Origin: JAMXLO01 sp963749575
GTDB taxonomy: Bacteria > Pseudomonadota > Alphaproteobacteria > Acetobacterales > Acetobacteraceae
Direction: 5' to 3'
Assembly (NCBI GenBank): GCA_963749575.1
Contig: CAVVNM010000023.1
Location: 186,001 to 250,000, forward strand
Length of the DNA stretch: 64,000 nucleotides
Shown: positions 36,532 through 44,638 of the stretch, piece after piece
Layout of the letters: every line of letters starts with the position of its first letter
Position numbering within the stretch: position 1 is the first letter of the stretch
Translations under genes and position numbers: made by a program
The notes under the pieces: model-generated
Databases searched by the model: none
What the model saw: the letters and a program-made list of their open reading frames with translations, nothing else
What the model was told of the DNA's origin: nothing

Positions 36532-39500
36532 CTATGCCCGGACGGTCGCGGCGATCCGCGGGATCGCGATAGTGAACTCCGTGAAACTGTTCGGCTCACT
36601 CTCGACCGTGATCGCGCCACCATGCTGCTTCGTCACGATGTCGTACATGATGGACAGGCCGAGGCCGGTACCCTCGCCCGTGGGCTTGGTGGTAAAGAAT
36701 GGCTGGAACAATTTGTCGCGAATGTCCGCCGGCACGCCGGTGCCATTGTCACGTACCCGGATCTCGACCGAACCGTCCAAGGCACGGGTCGCGATTTTCA
36801 GGGTGGGAACATAGTTTGGCGTCGTCCCGCTCCGCGCGCGCTTCGTGGCCGCGTAGAACCCATTGCTGAACAGGTTCAGCAACACCCGCGTCATATCCTG
36901 CGGCGTCAGTTCGATCGGAGAAATCCCCGCCTGGAAATCCCGTTCCAGGGTGATGGCGAAGCTCTGATCCTGCGCGCGGGCGCCATGATAGGCGAGGTTC
37001 AGTGCCTCCTCGGCCAGTGTGTTGAGATCGACCATCCGGCGCTCCCCGGACGTGCCACGCGAATGTTCCAGCATGCTGCGGACGATGCCGTCGGCGCGCT
37101 GGCCGTGCTCGTTGATTTTTTGCAGATTGCTGGTGAGCGTGTCGGCGAGGTCTTCGATATCGGCACGGCGGTCTGCGTCGAGCGCGGCGAATCCCGGTGC
37201 GGCGGCTTCCTTCAATTCGCTCAGCAAGTCGACCGACAGGCTGGCGAAGTTGTTGACGAAGTTGAGCGGGTTCTTGATTTCGTGCGCGATGCCGGCGGTG
37301 AGCTGGCCCAGCGAGGCCATCTTCTCCGCCTGGATCAGATTGGCCTGCGCGGCCTTCAGGTCGCGATACGCAACCTCGACGGTGCGGCTGGCTTCCTCCG
37401 CCGCGTCGCGCGCGCCGCGGATTTCGGCCTCGTTGCGTTTCCGCTCGGTGATGTCGGCATAGATCAGCACGAAGCCGCCGTCGGGCACCGGATTGTGACG
37501 GACCTCGATCACCCGGCCATCAGGCCGTGTTCGCTCGAGCGCATAATGCTCTCCCATACGCTCCTGGAAACGGCGAAGCTGCGTCTCCCCGTCCGCATTC
37601 GGTCCGTACTCTCCGCGTTCGGTGAGATAGCGGATGTAGTCGGCATAAGTCAGCCGCTCGGCGAGGATTTCGTCGGGCACATCGAGGAGTTCCTGGAACT
37701 TGCGGTTCCATGCCACGAGGCGCGGGGTTTCGTCGAACAGGGCAACACCGTCGCCCATATTCTCGAAGGTGATGCGCAGTTCGTCCTGACGCTGTCGGAT
37801 TTCGCCCAGCAACCGGGCGTTTTCCATCGCGATCACGCCCTGCGTCGCAAAGTTCTGCAACAGGGCAATTTGCTTCTCGGTGAAGGGCCGCACTTCCCCT
37901 TTACGGTAGACAGTGACCACACCAAGGAGCGCCGCATCTTTGCGCAATGCAAGTGTGACCCCGCTGCGGAAGCCGATGGCGTCTACCATCGCCCGGAAAC
38001 CTGCGGACGTATGGTAAGCCGCCTCAGCCAGTGCGTCGGCGCTGTGCACGATCTGCTCACCCCTGACAATCCGTCCCAACGGAGAATCATCATCGTCATC
38101 GGGTCTAAATGAACCACGTCCCCGAGCCCACTCGATCAGCCGTGGATCGCCATGTGCAGCGACAAGATGGAAACGTTCCTCATCCCAGGTTCGCAGGATG
38201 CCGAACTCCGCTTCGCACAACCGGATCGCCTTTTCGAGCATCGTGTCAAACACCGGGGCGAGATTACCGGGGTTCGCGTTGATCACCTGCAACACCTCAG
38301 CGGTTGCGGTCTGCTGCTCCAGCGCCTCCCGCTGCTCAGTCAGCAACCGCGCGTTTTCCATCGCGATCACCGCCTGGGCTGCAAAGTTCTCGAGCAGCGC
38401 GACTTCCTTCTGCGAGAACGCACGAACTTCGGGACGGGATGCGCTGATGCATCCAAGCAGAACGCCATCCTTGCGAAGCGGCACATAAAGCGCGGTCCGC
38501 ATGTTGGAGGCGTCACGTGTGCTGCGGGCGACGTCATGGTCCGACCTGGCTGGGCCCTCCCGAATGTCCGCGACGTGAACAAATCGCTCACCCGCAACCA
38601 ACGCTCCGGTGTGGCTAAGGGGAAGAAACGGCAGGCGGATCAGCGCAGCATGCTGCTCTGGAAACCCATGTGTCGCCACCGCGCGGAAATACGTGCCGTC
38701 ATAGATCATCAACGAGCCCATGGGGGCGCCGCACAGACTGTGCGCCTTCTCCAGGATTGCATCGAACACTGGAGCCAGATTGCCGGGGTTTGCGTTGATC
38801 ACCTGCAACACCTCGGCCGTCGCGGTCTGCTGTTCCAGCGCCTCCCGTTGCTCCGTCAGCAGCCGCGCATTCTCCATCGCGATCACCGCCTGTGCCGCGA
38901 AGTTTTCCAGCAGCGCGATCTCCTTTTCCGAAAATGGCCGAACTTCGAGACGAAACGCGCTGATGTAGCCACGCAAAGTGCCATCTTTGCGTAGCGGCAC
39001 CGCAAGAGCTGTCCGCACACCCGCGTTGTCCACGACACTCCGGGTTATGTCGTGATCTGGGTCCACCTCGAGCTCTTTCATATCCGGAAAATGAAGCAGC
39101 CGTTCGCCGCGCAACAGCGGCTGACGATAAATACTGGGGCGGAATGGCTTGCGCACCAACGCAGCATGTTCTTCCGGGAACCCACGTGTGGCCGCGGCGT
39201 GGAAATACTCACCGTCAAACATCATCAGGGCACCGATGGTGGCGCCGCAGACCCGGTGCGCCTTCTCCAGGATCGCATCAAACACCGGAACGAGGTCTCC
39301 GGGAGAGGCATTGATGACCTGCAACACGTCGGCCGTCGCGGTCCGCTGCTCCAGTGCATCGCGCTGTTCGGCTATGAGGCGCGCATTCTCCATCGCGATC
39401 ACCGCCTGGGCGGCGAAGTTCTCCAGCAGCCCGATCTGCTCGTCGGTGAATGCGCGAACTTCCTGACGGTAAACCGAGATGTAGCCGAGGAAAGTGTCCT

Positions 39501-39981
39501 CCTTGACCAGCGGTGCGAGGAGGGTGCTGCGCGCGCCGCCCAGATCGACGATCGCCCGGGCGTCGGGAAAACCCGCACGATAGCGTTCTCGGTCCCTCAT
39601 ATCCAGGACGTGGACAGGGCGTCTGGTCCGGGCAGCCTGCGCTGCGATGCCATCCGATGCCAATGACGACGGTGCTGATGCTCGGTGTTGGGCGTAGGCT
39701 TCAGGGACACCGCGCTGCGCCACAGCACGCAGGCGCTCGCCATCCAGCGTGCAGAATAAGCCGAACGCGGCCTCGCAAAGCCGCATCGCGTTCTCCAAAA
39801 TCGCACTGAACACCGGCGAAAGGTCGCCGGGTGAACGGTTGATGACGACCACAACCTCGGCCAGAGCGGTCTCGCGCGCCAACGCGGCATCGCGTTCGGC
39901 ACCGCGTTCGTCAAGCTGTCGCCGCAGCGTCGCGATGGTGCTCTGAAGATCCGTCGTCGCGTCGTCATGAGGCGCGGTCAT
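36532..39981 (-). CDS. Sensor histidine kinase with four GAF domains and a PAS domain
   Basis: This 1149-residue cytoplasmic kinase starts with a short coiled coil (residues about 15-45). Four GAF domains follow (about 50-200, 225-370, 395-545 and 570-720), each ending with a near-identical E-N-F-A-A-Q-A-V-I-A-M-E-N-A-R-L helix. A PAS domain covers about 735-850. The kinase core has the phospho-acceptor His near residue 900 (G-I-A-H-E-I-K-N-P-L), the N-box N-L-F-S-N-G-F-Y-A and the ATP-lid G-L-G-L-S. GAF domains bind small ligands or chromophores, so it probably integrates several cytosolic signals. No transmembrane segment is seen. Its start overlaps the stop of a damaged response-regulator gene as ATGA. 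Confidence 0.93.
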   Translation of the reverse strand: MTAPHDDATTDLQSTIATLRRQLDERGAERDAALARETALAEVVVVINRSPGDLSPVFSAILENAMRLCEAAFGLFCTLDGERLRAVAQRGVPEAYAQHRASAPSSLASDGIAAQAARTRRPVHVLDMRDRERYRAGFPDARAIVDLGGARSTLLAPLVKEDTFLGYISVYRQEVRAFTDEQIGLLENFAAQAVIAMENARLIAEQRDALEQRTATADVLQVINASPGDLVPVFDAILEKAHRVCGATIGALMMFDGEYFHAAATRGFPEEHAALVRKPFRPSIYRQPLLRGERLLHFPDMKELEVDPDHDITRSVVDNAGVRTALAVPLRKDGTLRGYISAFRLEVRPFSEKEIALLENFAAQAVIAMENARLLTEQREALEQQTATAEVLQVINANPGNLAPVFDAILEKAHSLCGAPMGSLMIYDGTYFRAVATHGFPEQHAALIRLPFLPLSHTGALVAGERFVHVADIREGPARSDHDVARSTRDASNMRTALYVPLRKDGVLLGCISASRPEVRAFSQKEVALLENFAAQAVIAMENARLLTEQREALEQQTATAEVLQVINANPGNLAPVFDTMLEKAIRLCEAEFGILRTWDEERFHLVAAHGDPRLIEWARGRGSFRPDDDDDSPLGRIVRGEQIVHSADALAEAAYHTSAGFRAMVDAIGFRSGVTLALRKDAALLGVVTVYRKGEVRPFTEKQIALLQNFATQGVIAMENARLLGEIRQRQDELRITFENMGDGVALFDETPRLVAWNRKFQELLDVPDEILAERLTYADYIRYLTERGEYGPNADGETQLRRFQERMGEHYALERTRPDGRVIEVRHNPVPDGGFVLIYADITERKRNEAEIRGARDAAEEASRTVEVAYRDLKAAQANLIQAEKMASLGQLTAGIAHEIKNPLNFVNNFASLSVDLLSELKEAAAPGFAALDADRRADIEDLADTLTSNLQKINEHGQRADGIVRSMLEHSRGTSGERRMVDLNTLAEEALNLAYHGARAQDQSFAITLERDFQAGISPIELTPQDMTRVLLNLFSNGFYAATKRARSGTTPNYVPTLKIATRALDGSVEIRVRDNGTGVPADIRDKLFQPFFTTKPTGEGTGLGLSIMYDIVTKQHGGAITVESEPNSFTEFTIAIPRIAATVRA

Positions 39982-40319
39982 CCGTTTCCCCTCGGCTCGA
40001 CCATCACTGTTGTGATGTCCAACTTCAATTCGGCGACATCCGCCGGCGTGGCGAGGAATTCATCCTCGCCGCATCCAATCGCGAACGTGCGTCGCTGCTT
40101 TGCCATCGATCGCAGATCGAGTCCGCTCATGTCCGGCATGCCTGGGTCGGAGACTAGGAGGATGATCTGCTCGCCAACACTGCCGCCGAGCTACTTGAGC
40201 GCAGCGGTGGCCGATCGAATAAAATCGAGCAGCCGTTGTTGCATGCCATGTTTGGACTGCCGGCGGAACATGACTTCGATATCCCGGTCGTCATCGACAA
40301 TAAGCACTCGGACGGTCAT
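39978..40319 (-). pseudogene. Degraded receiver-domain response regulator
   Basis: The frame begins T-V-R-V-L-I-V-D-D-D-R-D, the normal start of a receiver (REC) domain with its acidic pair. It meets a TAG at 40189-40191, inside what should be the third helix. After the stop, I-L-L-V-S-D-P-G-M-P-D-M-S-G-L-D-L matches the phospho-acceptor strand, and a shortened tail follows to the stop at 39978. Residues expected for the Thr/Lys switch strands are missing, so an internal deletion is likely as well as the nonsense codon. Its stop overlaps the kinase start, so it was presumably the cognate regulator. Confidence 0.8.
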
Positions 40320-40751
40320 CGCCTGGCTTCCTACCGCATTGCGCTCGGTGCATGGGCATTTGGTGTCGTTCCCCGTATTTTCGTCCGGCCGGTCGGGGCT
40401 GCACCGCGCCAACCGCCAGCCGGTCCTGACGCTACTCTTTGTTAGGTCGTGATCCAAATCGACTGGGAACCCGAACGGTTGATCGGGCGACCACTCCCAT
40501 CCCTGCCACGCCGGCTGGGGCCATTACATCAAGCATTACGCCGCCAATGCGAAACGCTCGCTCGGGGGCAGTTGCCGGTCCTCCGGCCGGCAACGGCAAA
40601 TGTCCGGTTTCATCAAGGGTTGCCGGATGCGGACATTGGCAGACGTGCGAAAGGAAAATTGCAGTGCGCCGGTCTTTTGGATGGCGGCATGGAGTTTTCC
40701 GGCTTTGGTCGATTTAGGGCGCGCTCCCGGCTCGGACTTGGGGCACCGCGA
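40320..40751. other. Intergenic region without a recognisable gene
   Basis: Several open frames on the plus strand (for example from 40449) have no family motif and no good ribosome-binding site. The stretch between the dead regulator and the broken dehydrogenase may hold eroded sequence. I can assign nothing here. Confidence 0.45.
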
Positions 40752-41774
40752 TCACGGCCCCGGCGCGTCCGACACCCAACGGCGCCGCCATTCTGGTATG
40801 GCGTCGGCATTGCGAACGTAGCGTGGTGGCTCGCCCGCCAGGATGCGCGTGATCGCCTCCACCGCGACGCCCGGTAGCACGGCGTGGCCCTCCACGGTGT
40901 GGCCCAGCATGTGCGGCGTGAGGATCGTGTTCGGCAGATCGCGCAATGGACTGGCCATCGGCAACGGCTCGGTCGCTAAGGTGTCCAGTGCAATCCGCAT
41001 TGCCGGGCGTTGACGCGCCAACTCGACAAGCGCGGCTTCGTCGATGATGCCGCCGCGTGCGGTGTTCACCAGCACGACACCTGGCTTCATCGATCCCAGT
41101 CGGGAGGCATCCAGCAGGCCACGCGTGCCATCGTTCAGGCCGAGCAGCACACAGATCACGTCGCTCGTGCGCAGCAGATCATCCAGACCCACCCAGGCCA
41201 CAGCCGGGCTCACGTCAGGATCGATCCGTCGCGACCACGCCTGCAATTGGACGCCCCAGCTCTCCAGCCGCACCGTCATGGAGCGGGCGATCCTGCCGTA
41301 ACCGATCAGACCCACCGTCTTGTCGCGAAGCATGAACGCGCGCGAGTGAGCTGGACGGGGGATGGTGCCGCGCAATACGGCCTCGGACCCATGCAGGTCG
41401 TAAAGCGATGCCAGTATCAGCAGAATGGTCGCCTCGGCCATACCGTCGGAGTTCTCGGTGGTCTGGCCGTTGGCAATCAGGATGCCGAGATCGGTTGCTG
41501 CAGGTATGTCGAACCCCTCGGTACCACTCTAGGGACAGATGATTGCGCGAAGGCGTGGCGCACTCGCCATGAGCGCGCGCGAACAAGGCAGTTGGCCGGC
41601 CGCGAGCAGGACATCCGCCGTGGCCAGCGCGGTCGCATCGGCTCGGAATGCTGCTTCGGTCCGATATGGCACCACCTCATAACCCGCGGAAGCCAGGCGC
41701 GGCTCGATTGCGTCGAACATCCACTGCACCGTCGGGAGGTGACAGACAGTGACGATCTGGGCCGGCTTTGGCAT
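40752..41774 (-). pseudogene. D-2-hydroxyacid dehydrogenase with an internal TAG
   Basis: A D-isomer-specific 2-hydroxyacid dehydrogenase of about 340 residues is encoded in one frame. The NAD-binding motif V-G-L-I-G-Y-G-R-I-A and the catalytic Arg in V-N-T-A-R-G-G are visible, and L-T-P-H-M-L-G-H carries the catalytic His. A TAG at 41529-41531 interrupts the frame between I-I-C-P and S-G-T-E-G-F-D, which otherwise join without a frame change. The start is ATG 41774 (M-P-K-P-A-Q). These enzymes reduce 2-keto acids with NAD(P)H. It is divergent from nothing in particular and lies next to an IS remnant, fitting a decaying zone. Confidence 0.82.
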
Positions 41775-41913
41775 GGCGACTGGTCCCCTCACTTGACGGC
41801 GTCGAGTGCGGCTCGCTGCCGGTGTGCTTGCCGGCATCCGAAGCATAGATTTCGCTCGCGGCAAGTGAGCGATCGTCTCCGCGTACAGGCGTGTAATTCT
41901 GCCAAAGTAGTGC

Positions 41914-42179
41914 TAGGTCGTGTCCTCAATTGAGCCAAGAGACGGCGGCGGCGAGTTGGATCGCGGCGAACAAGAAGATGAAACCGCAAATCACGCGAAA
42001 CACGCAAATCCGGGCAATGCGTCACAGAGCCGGACGGTGCGTTTGATTTCGAAGGAGGGCTGGTAGAAGCCGTTTCATCGGCGTCCATTTTGCGTGATTC
42101 GCGTGATTTGCGGTTCCATTTCCTTTCTTACTGCGATTTTCTCGCCGCGCCGGAATTTTCTAATTGAGGACATGCCTAG
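41914..42179 (-). mobile_element. IS5-family remnant with intact ends
   Basis: Left end 41914-41934 (CTAGGTCGTGTCCTCAATT) and right end 42160-42179 are imperfect inverted repeats flanked by TA/CTAG. Just inside the left end the minus strand encodes I-Q-L-A-A-A-V-S-W-L-N and a stop, the typical last residues of an IS5-type (IS427-group) transposase. Only about 266 bp remain, so the element is internally deleted and inactive on its own. Its right end abuts the MFS gene stop codon. Confidence 0.75.
41981..42117. repeat. Palindromic repeat nested inside the IS remnant
   Basis: Arms 41981-42010 and 42088-42117 are inverted repeats containing the shared core CCGCAAATCACGCGAA. The loop of about 77 bp shows no coding signal. 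It begins at the point where transposase homology ends, so it may mark an insertion or a deletion scar. Confidence 0.75.
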
Positions 42180-43490
42180 TTAGTGGTCCTGCAACGGCCG
42201 GCCTTTCGTCTCTGGACCGAACCATATCGCGGTCAGGCCTACAACGAATATACCGGCGATCAGCCGGCCGGAGGCGGGTACGGAGCCGAGGACGCCGACC
42301 AGTGTGCCGAACACCAATGGACCGGCAGCAGCGAGGACGCGCGCCATATTCCAGCAAAACCCCTGGCCGGTAGCGCGGACGGTGGTGGGAAAAAGCTCCG
42401 GGAAATAGGCGGCGAAGAAGCCAATGGCACCCTGGGCAACGAAGCCGAACACCGGTGCAAACCAGAGCAATCCGGTTATGGTGGCGATCCGTGTGAACAT
42501 GAAAACAATGACCGCGACAAATCCAACTGCGATGGTAGCGTATGCGCCACGCCGGCTCAGCAGTTCGGTCAGCCCGATCACGCCGACATAGCCCGCCAGC
42601 CCACCAGCGGTCAGCAGCATGAAGACCTCACTGGTGATCGTGCCCGCCTGCATCTGTTGGTCCAAGGGCAACAACTGATGGATCCACGTCGGCAGCAGTG
42701 AGATAGAACTCGGGCCACCAATCAGGAATGTCACCGCGATCAGCACGCCAACGACGGTACGGCTCCGCATGCCGGGCGCGAATATCGCGCGGAGCGTCGC
42801 CGTCCAGCTATCTCGCGCTCCACCGCGCACCGTTGCCTGACGCAGCCGATGCGCTGCGGCCCATCGTGTCGGCTCGGGGACGAAAGCGCGGATCAGCAGA
42901 ATGAGCGGTGCCGGCGCCGCCCCTGCCAGGAACACCCAGCGCCAGCCATATGGCCCAATGACCAGGTTGAGCACCGCGGCGGCGAAGTAGCCGAGCCCAT
43001 AGCACATCTGCATGACCTGCATCGCCCGTGCCCGGGTCTTTTCCGGCCATGTCTCGGCTACCAGTGCTGCGCCCGCGGCCCATTCGCCCCCGATGCCGAT
43101 GCCGGCCAATATCTGCAGCAACAAGAGCTGCCACCAGTTCTGCGCCAGACTGCTCATGCCGGTGAAGACCGAGTAGATAACCACCGTCACGACCATCGTC
43201 CGGGCACGACCCACGCGATCGGCGAGGACACCGAACACGATGCCGCCCACACCCCAGGCGAAGATCTTGCACGTCAGGATCAGGCCACCCATCGCTGCCA
43301 CACGGCCCGCGTCGGCGGAGCCGATGAGTGAGCTGACGGTCGGGAACAGGACCAGCGTGAAGATCTGCAGGTCCATGGCATCGAACAGCCACGCGAGGCC
43401 AGCGGAGATCAGCGCGAGCCACGCGGTCCACGGAGCCTGCTCCTTGATCGCCGGCAGGAGCCCTCCGTTGGTCTCGCCCGTCAGGCTCAT
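42180..43490 (-). CDS. MFS transporter (sugar/aromatic acid H+ symporter type)
   Basis: This 436-residue permease has 12 predicted membrane segments. The first is W-L-A-L-I-S-A-G-L-A-W-L-F-D-A-M-D, with the acidic pair typical of the AAHS and sialate-transporter branches. The A-like motif is G-V-L-A-D-R-V-G-R-A-R, and G-I-G-I-G-G-E-W-A-A-G belongs to the same group. The likely substrates are organic or sugar acids. I start at ATG 43490, since the upstream open frame is unrelated. The stop codon TAA lies at the inner edge of the IS end, so transcription may read into the remnant. Confidence 0.88.
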   Translation of the reverse strand: MSLTGETNGGLLPAIKEQAPWTAWLALISAGLAWLFDAMDLQIFTLVLFPTVSSLIGSADAGRVAAMGGLILTCKIFAWGVGGIVFGVLADRVGRARTMVVTVVIYSVFTGMSSLAQNWWQLLLLQILAGIGIGGEWAAGAALVAETWPEKTRARAMQVMQMCYGLGYFAAAVLNLVIGPYGWRWVFLAGAAPAPLILLIRAFVPEPTRWAAAHRLRQATVRGGARDSWTATLRAIFAPGMRSRTVVGVLIAVTFLIGGPSSISLLPTWIHQLLPLDQQMQAGTITSEVFMLLTAGGLAGYVGVIGLTELLSRRGAYATIAVGFVAVIVFMFTRIATITGLLWFAPVFGFVAQGAIGFFAAYFPELFPTTVRATGQGFCWNMARVLAAAGPLVFGTLVGVLGSVPASGRLIAGIFVVGLTAIWFGPETKGRPLQDH

Positions 43491-43709
43491 GGCAGCGCCT
43501 TCCCGACATGGGCCTTGATGATCTGGAAATACGCGGGCAGCCGCATGGTATCGGTTCGACCATTCCGATATCGGACGTACGCTTCGGGAGACCATCAGGA
43601 AGCGGCAGTATAGCGCAGACGAGCACGGCTCCGAACCGACACAGAATGTCACAACAGGCGACCCCGGCGACGCGGTGGAGATCCAGGTGCGTACTGCGAA
43701 CCTATTGCC

Positions 43710-43740
43710 TTGACGGCAGCAAGTATAACATACTATGTTA
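43710..43740 (+). promoter_or_regulatory. Possible promoter with overlapping palindromic operator
   Basis: TTGACG at 43710-43715 is spaced 18 bp from TATGTT at 43734-43739. A perfect 15-bp palindrome TAACATA-C-TATGTTA (43726-43740) overlaps the -10 region. A GntR- or TetR-like repressor site is plausible. It lies 32 bp before the hypothetical gene at 43772, and its AT content stands out locally. Confidence 0.45.
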
Positions 43741-43771
43741 GGCCACAAACCATCAGCGATGGCGACAACAC

Positions 43772-44377
43772 ATGGCTCACAGCGACCTCCTTCCCCAGCT
43801 CCCACCCGACATCGCCCGTCACACGATATTTCTGTTGCTGGAAGAACTACCTCCGCCGCTCACCGACACCGCCGAGGAGCGTGCCGCCCGCGACGCATCC
43901 GCCGTCGCCTCCATCGCCGCGCTGACGCCCGGCGATGCGTTCGAGGGGCTGCTCGCAAAGCGTGCTGTCGCCACCGATGCCTGGGCCGCCGAAGCCCTGC
44001 GGCTTGCCTCGGTGCCCAGGATGCATCCCGACCGGGTGGACCAGTGCCTCCGCCAGGCCAACGCCATGATGCGTGCCTCGGATGCCGCACTGCGCTCGCT
44101 GCGCGCCATGCAGGCAGTGCGCGAGAAGGCCGGGCAGGCGGTGGAACGGACCGCGCCTGCTGCCGCCGGATCGCCCGCCCGCGACCTTACCGCCGAGGCC
44201 GAGCAGTACGCCCTGCGCAAACCCAAGGACGCCGCCCGGATCCGCCACCTCGGCCGCCTGCCGCAGGGGCATGCGCCGCTGCGGTCCGGACTGGTCCACG
44301 CGATCGCCACCGGCACCAGCCCCGCGCTGCGCGCGCTGGATCGGTCCGACGGGAAGGATGTGCCGAAGGCCGCCTGA
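43772..44377 (+). CDS. Hypothetical protein, alpha-helical
   Basis: This 201-residue protein is rich in Ala and Arg and predicted almost entirely helical, with no signal peptide or membrane segment. A Pro-rich turn L-P-P-P-L near residue 27 is followed by D-T-A-E-E-R-A-A-R-D. The middle has R-Q-A-N-A-M-M-R-A-S and R-S-L-R-A-M-Q-A-V-R. It resembles a family of uncharacterised proteins that I associate with Acetobacteraceae genomes, often near mobile sequences; that link is from memory. A promoter-like site precedes it. There is no clear Shine-Dalgarno sequence, so the start is uncertain. Confidence 0.6.
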   Translation: MAHSDLLPQLPPDIARHTIFLLLEELPPPLTDTAEERAARDASAVASIAALTPGDAFEGLLAKRAVATDAWAAEALRLASVPRMHPDRVDQCLRQANAMMRASDAALRSLRAMQAVREKAGQAVERTAPAAAGSPARDLTAEAEQYALRKPKDAARIRHLGRLPQGHAPLRSGLVHAIATGTSPALRALDRSDGKDVPKAA

Positions 44378-44638
44378 GCGGCGGCCGGGCTGGACTTCCG
44401 CAAAAAGCATTTGCAACCGCAGGTGAACACGGATGCACGCGGATAATGGAGTGTCAGCACCGGATCGCCAGCCGGCGACGCCTCATGCAATCGCAGCACC
44501 CTATCGTCAGCCCCGCGGAAGCGGGGACCCGGGACCGCAGGCTCCGTGCAGCCGGAATCAGGCATTAGTCTCACCAAATCACGCAATGAGACGCCGCTGA
44601 GACGACACTTCACCCCTCGGCGAGCAGCACCTCTGGTA
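44378..44638. other. Intergenic region with repeat scraps
   Basis: No gene is supported. A segment near 44415-44446 (CCGCAGGTGAACACGGATGC and neighbours) and another near 44506-44535 (GTCAGCCCCGCGGAAGCGGG) resemble common intergenic repeats. The second is half of the inverted repeat seen in full at 50448-50545. Confidence 0.5.

Noticed and set aside
36511..38112. A plus-strand open frame of 533 codons opposite the histidine kinase
   Set aside because: It is a shadow of the kinase, which shows clear GAF, PAS and kinase motifs. High GC third positions create long antisense frames throughout the window, for example at 6192-7595, 7457-9115 and 11464-13167 on the minus strand.
40449..40877. 142-codon plus-strand frame between the dead regulator and the dehydrogenase
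   Set aside because: No family motif, no ribosome-binding site, and its end overlaps the dehydrogenase coding strand.
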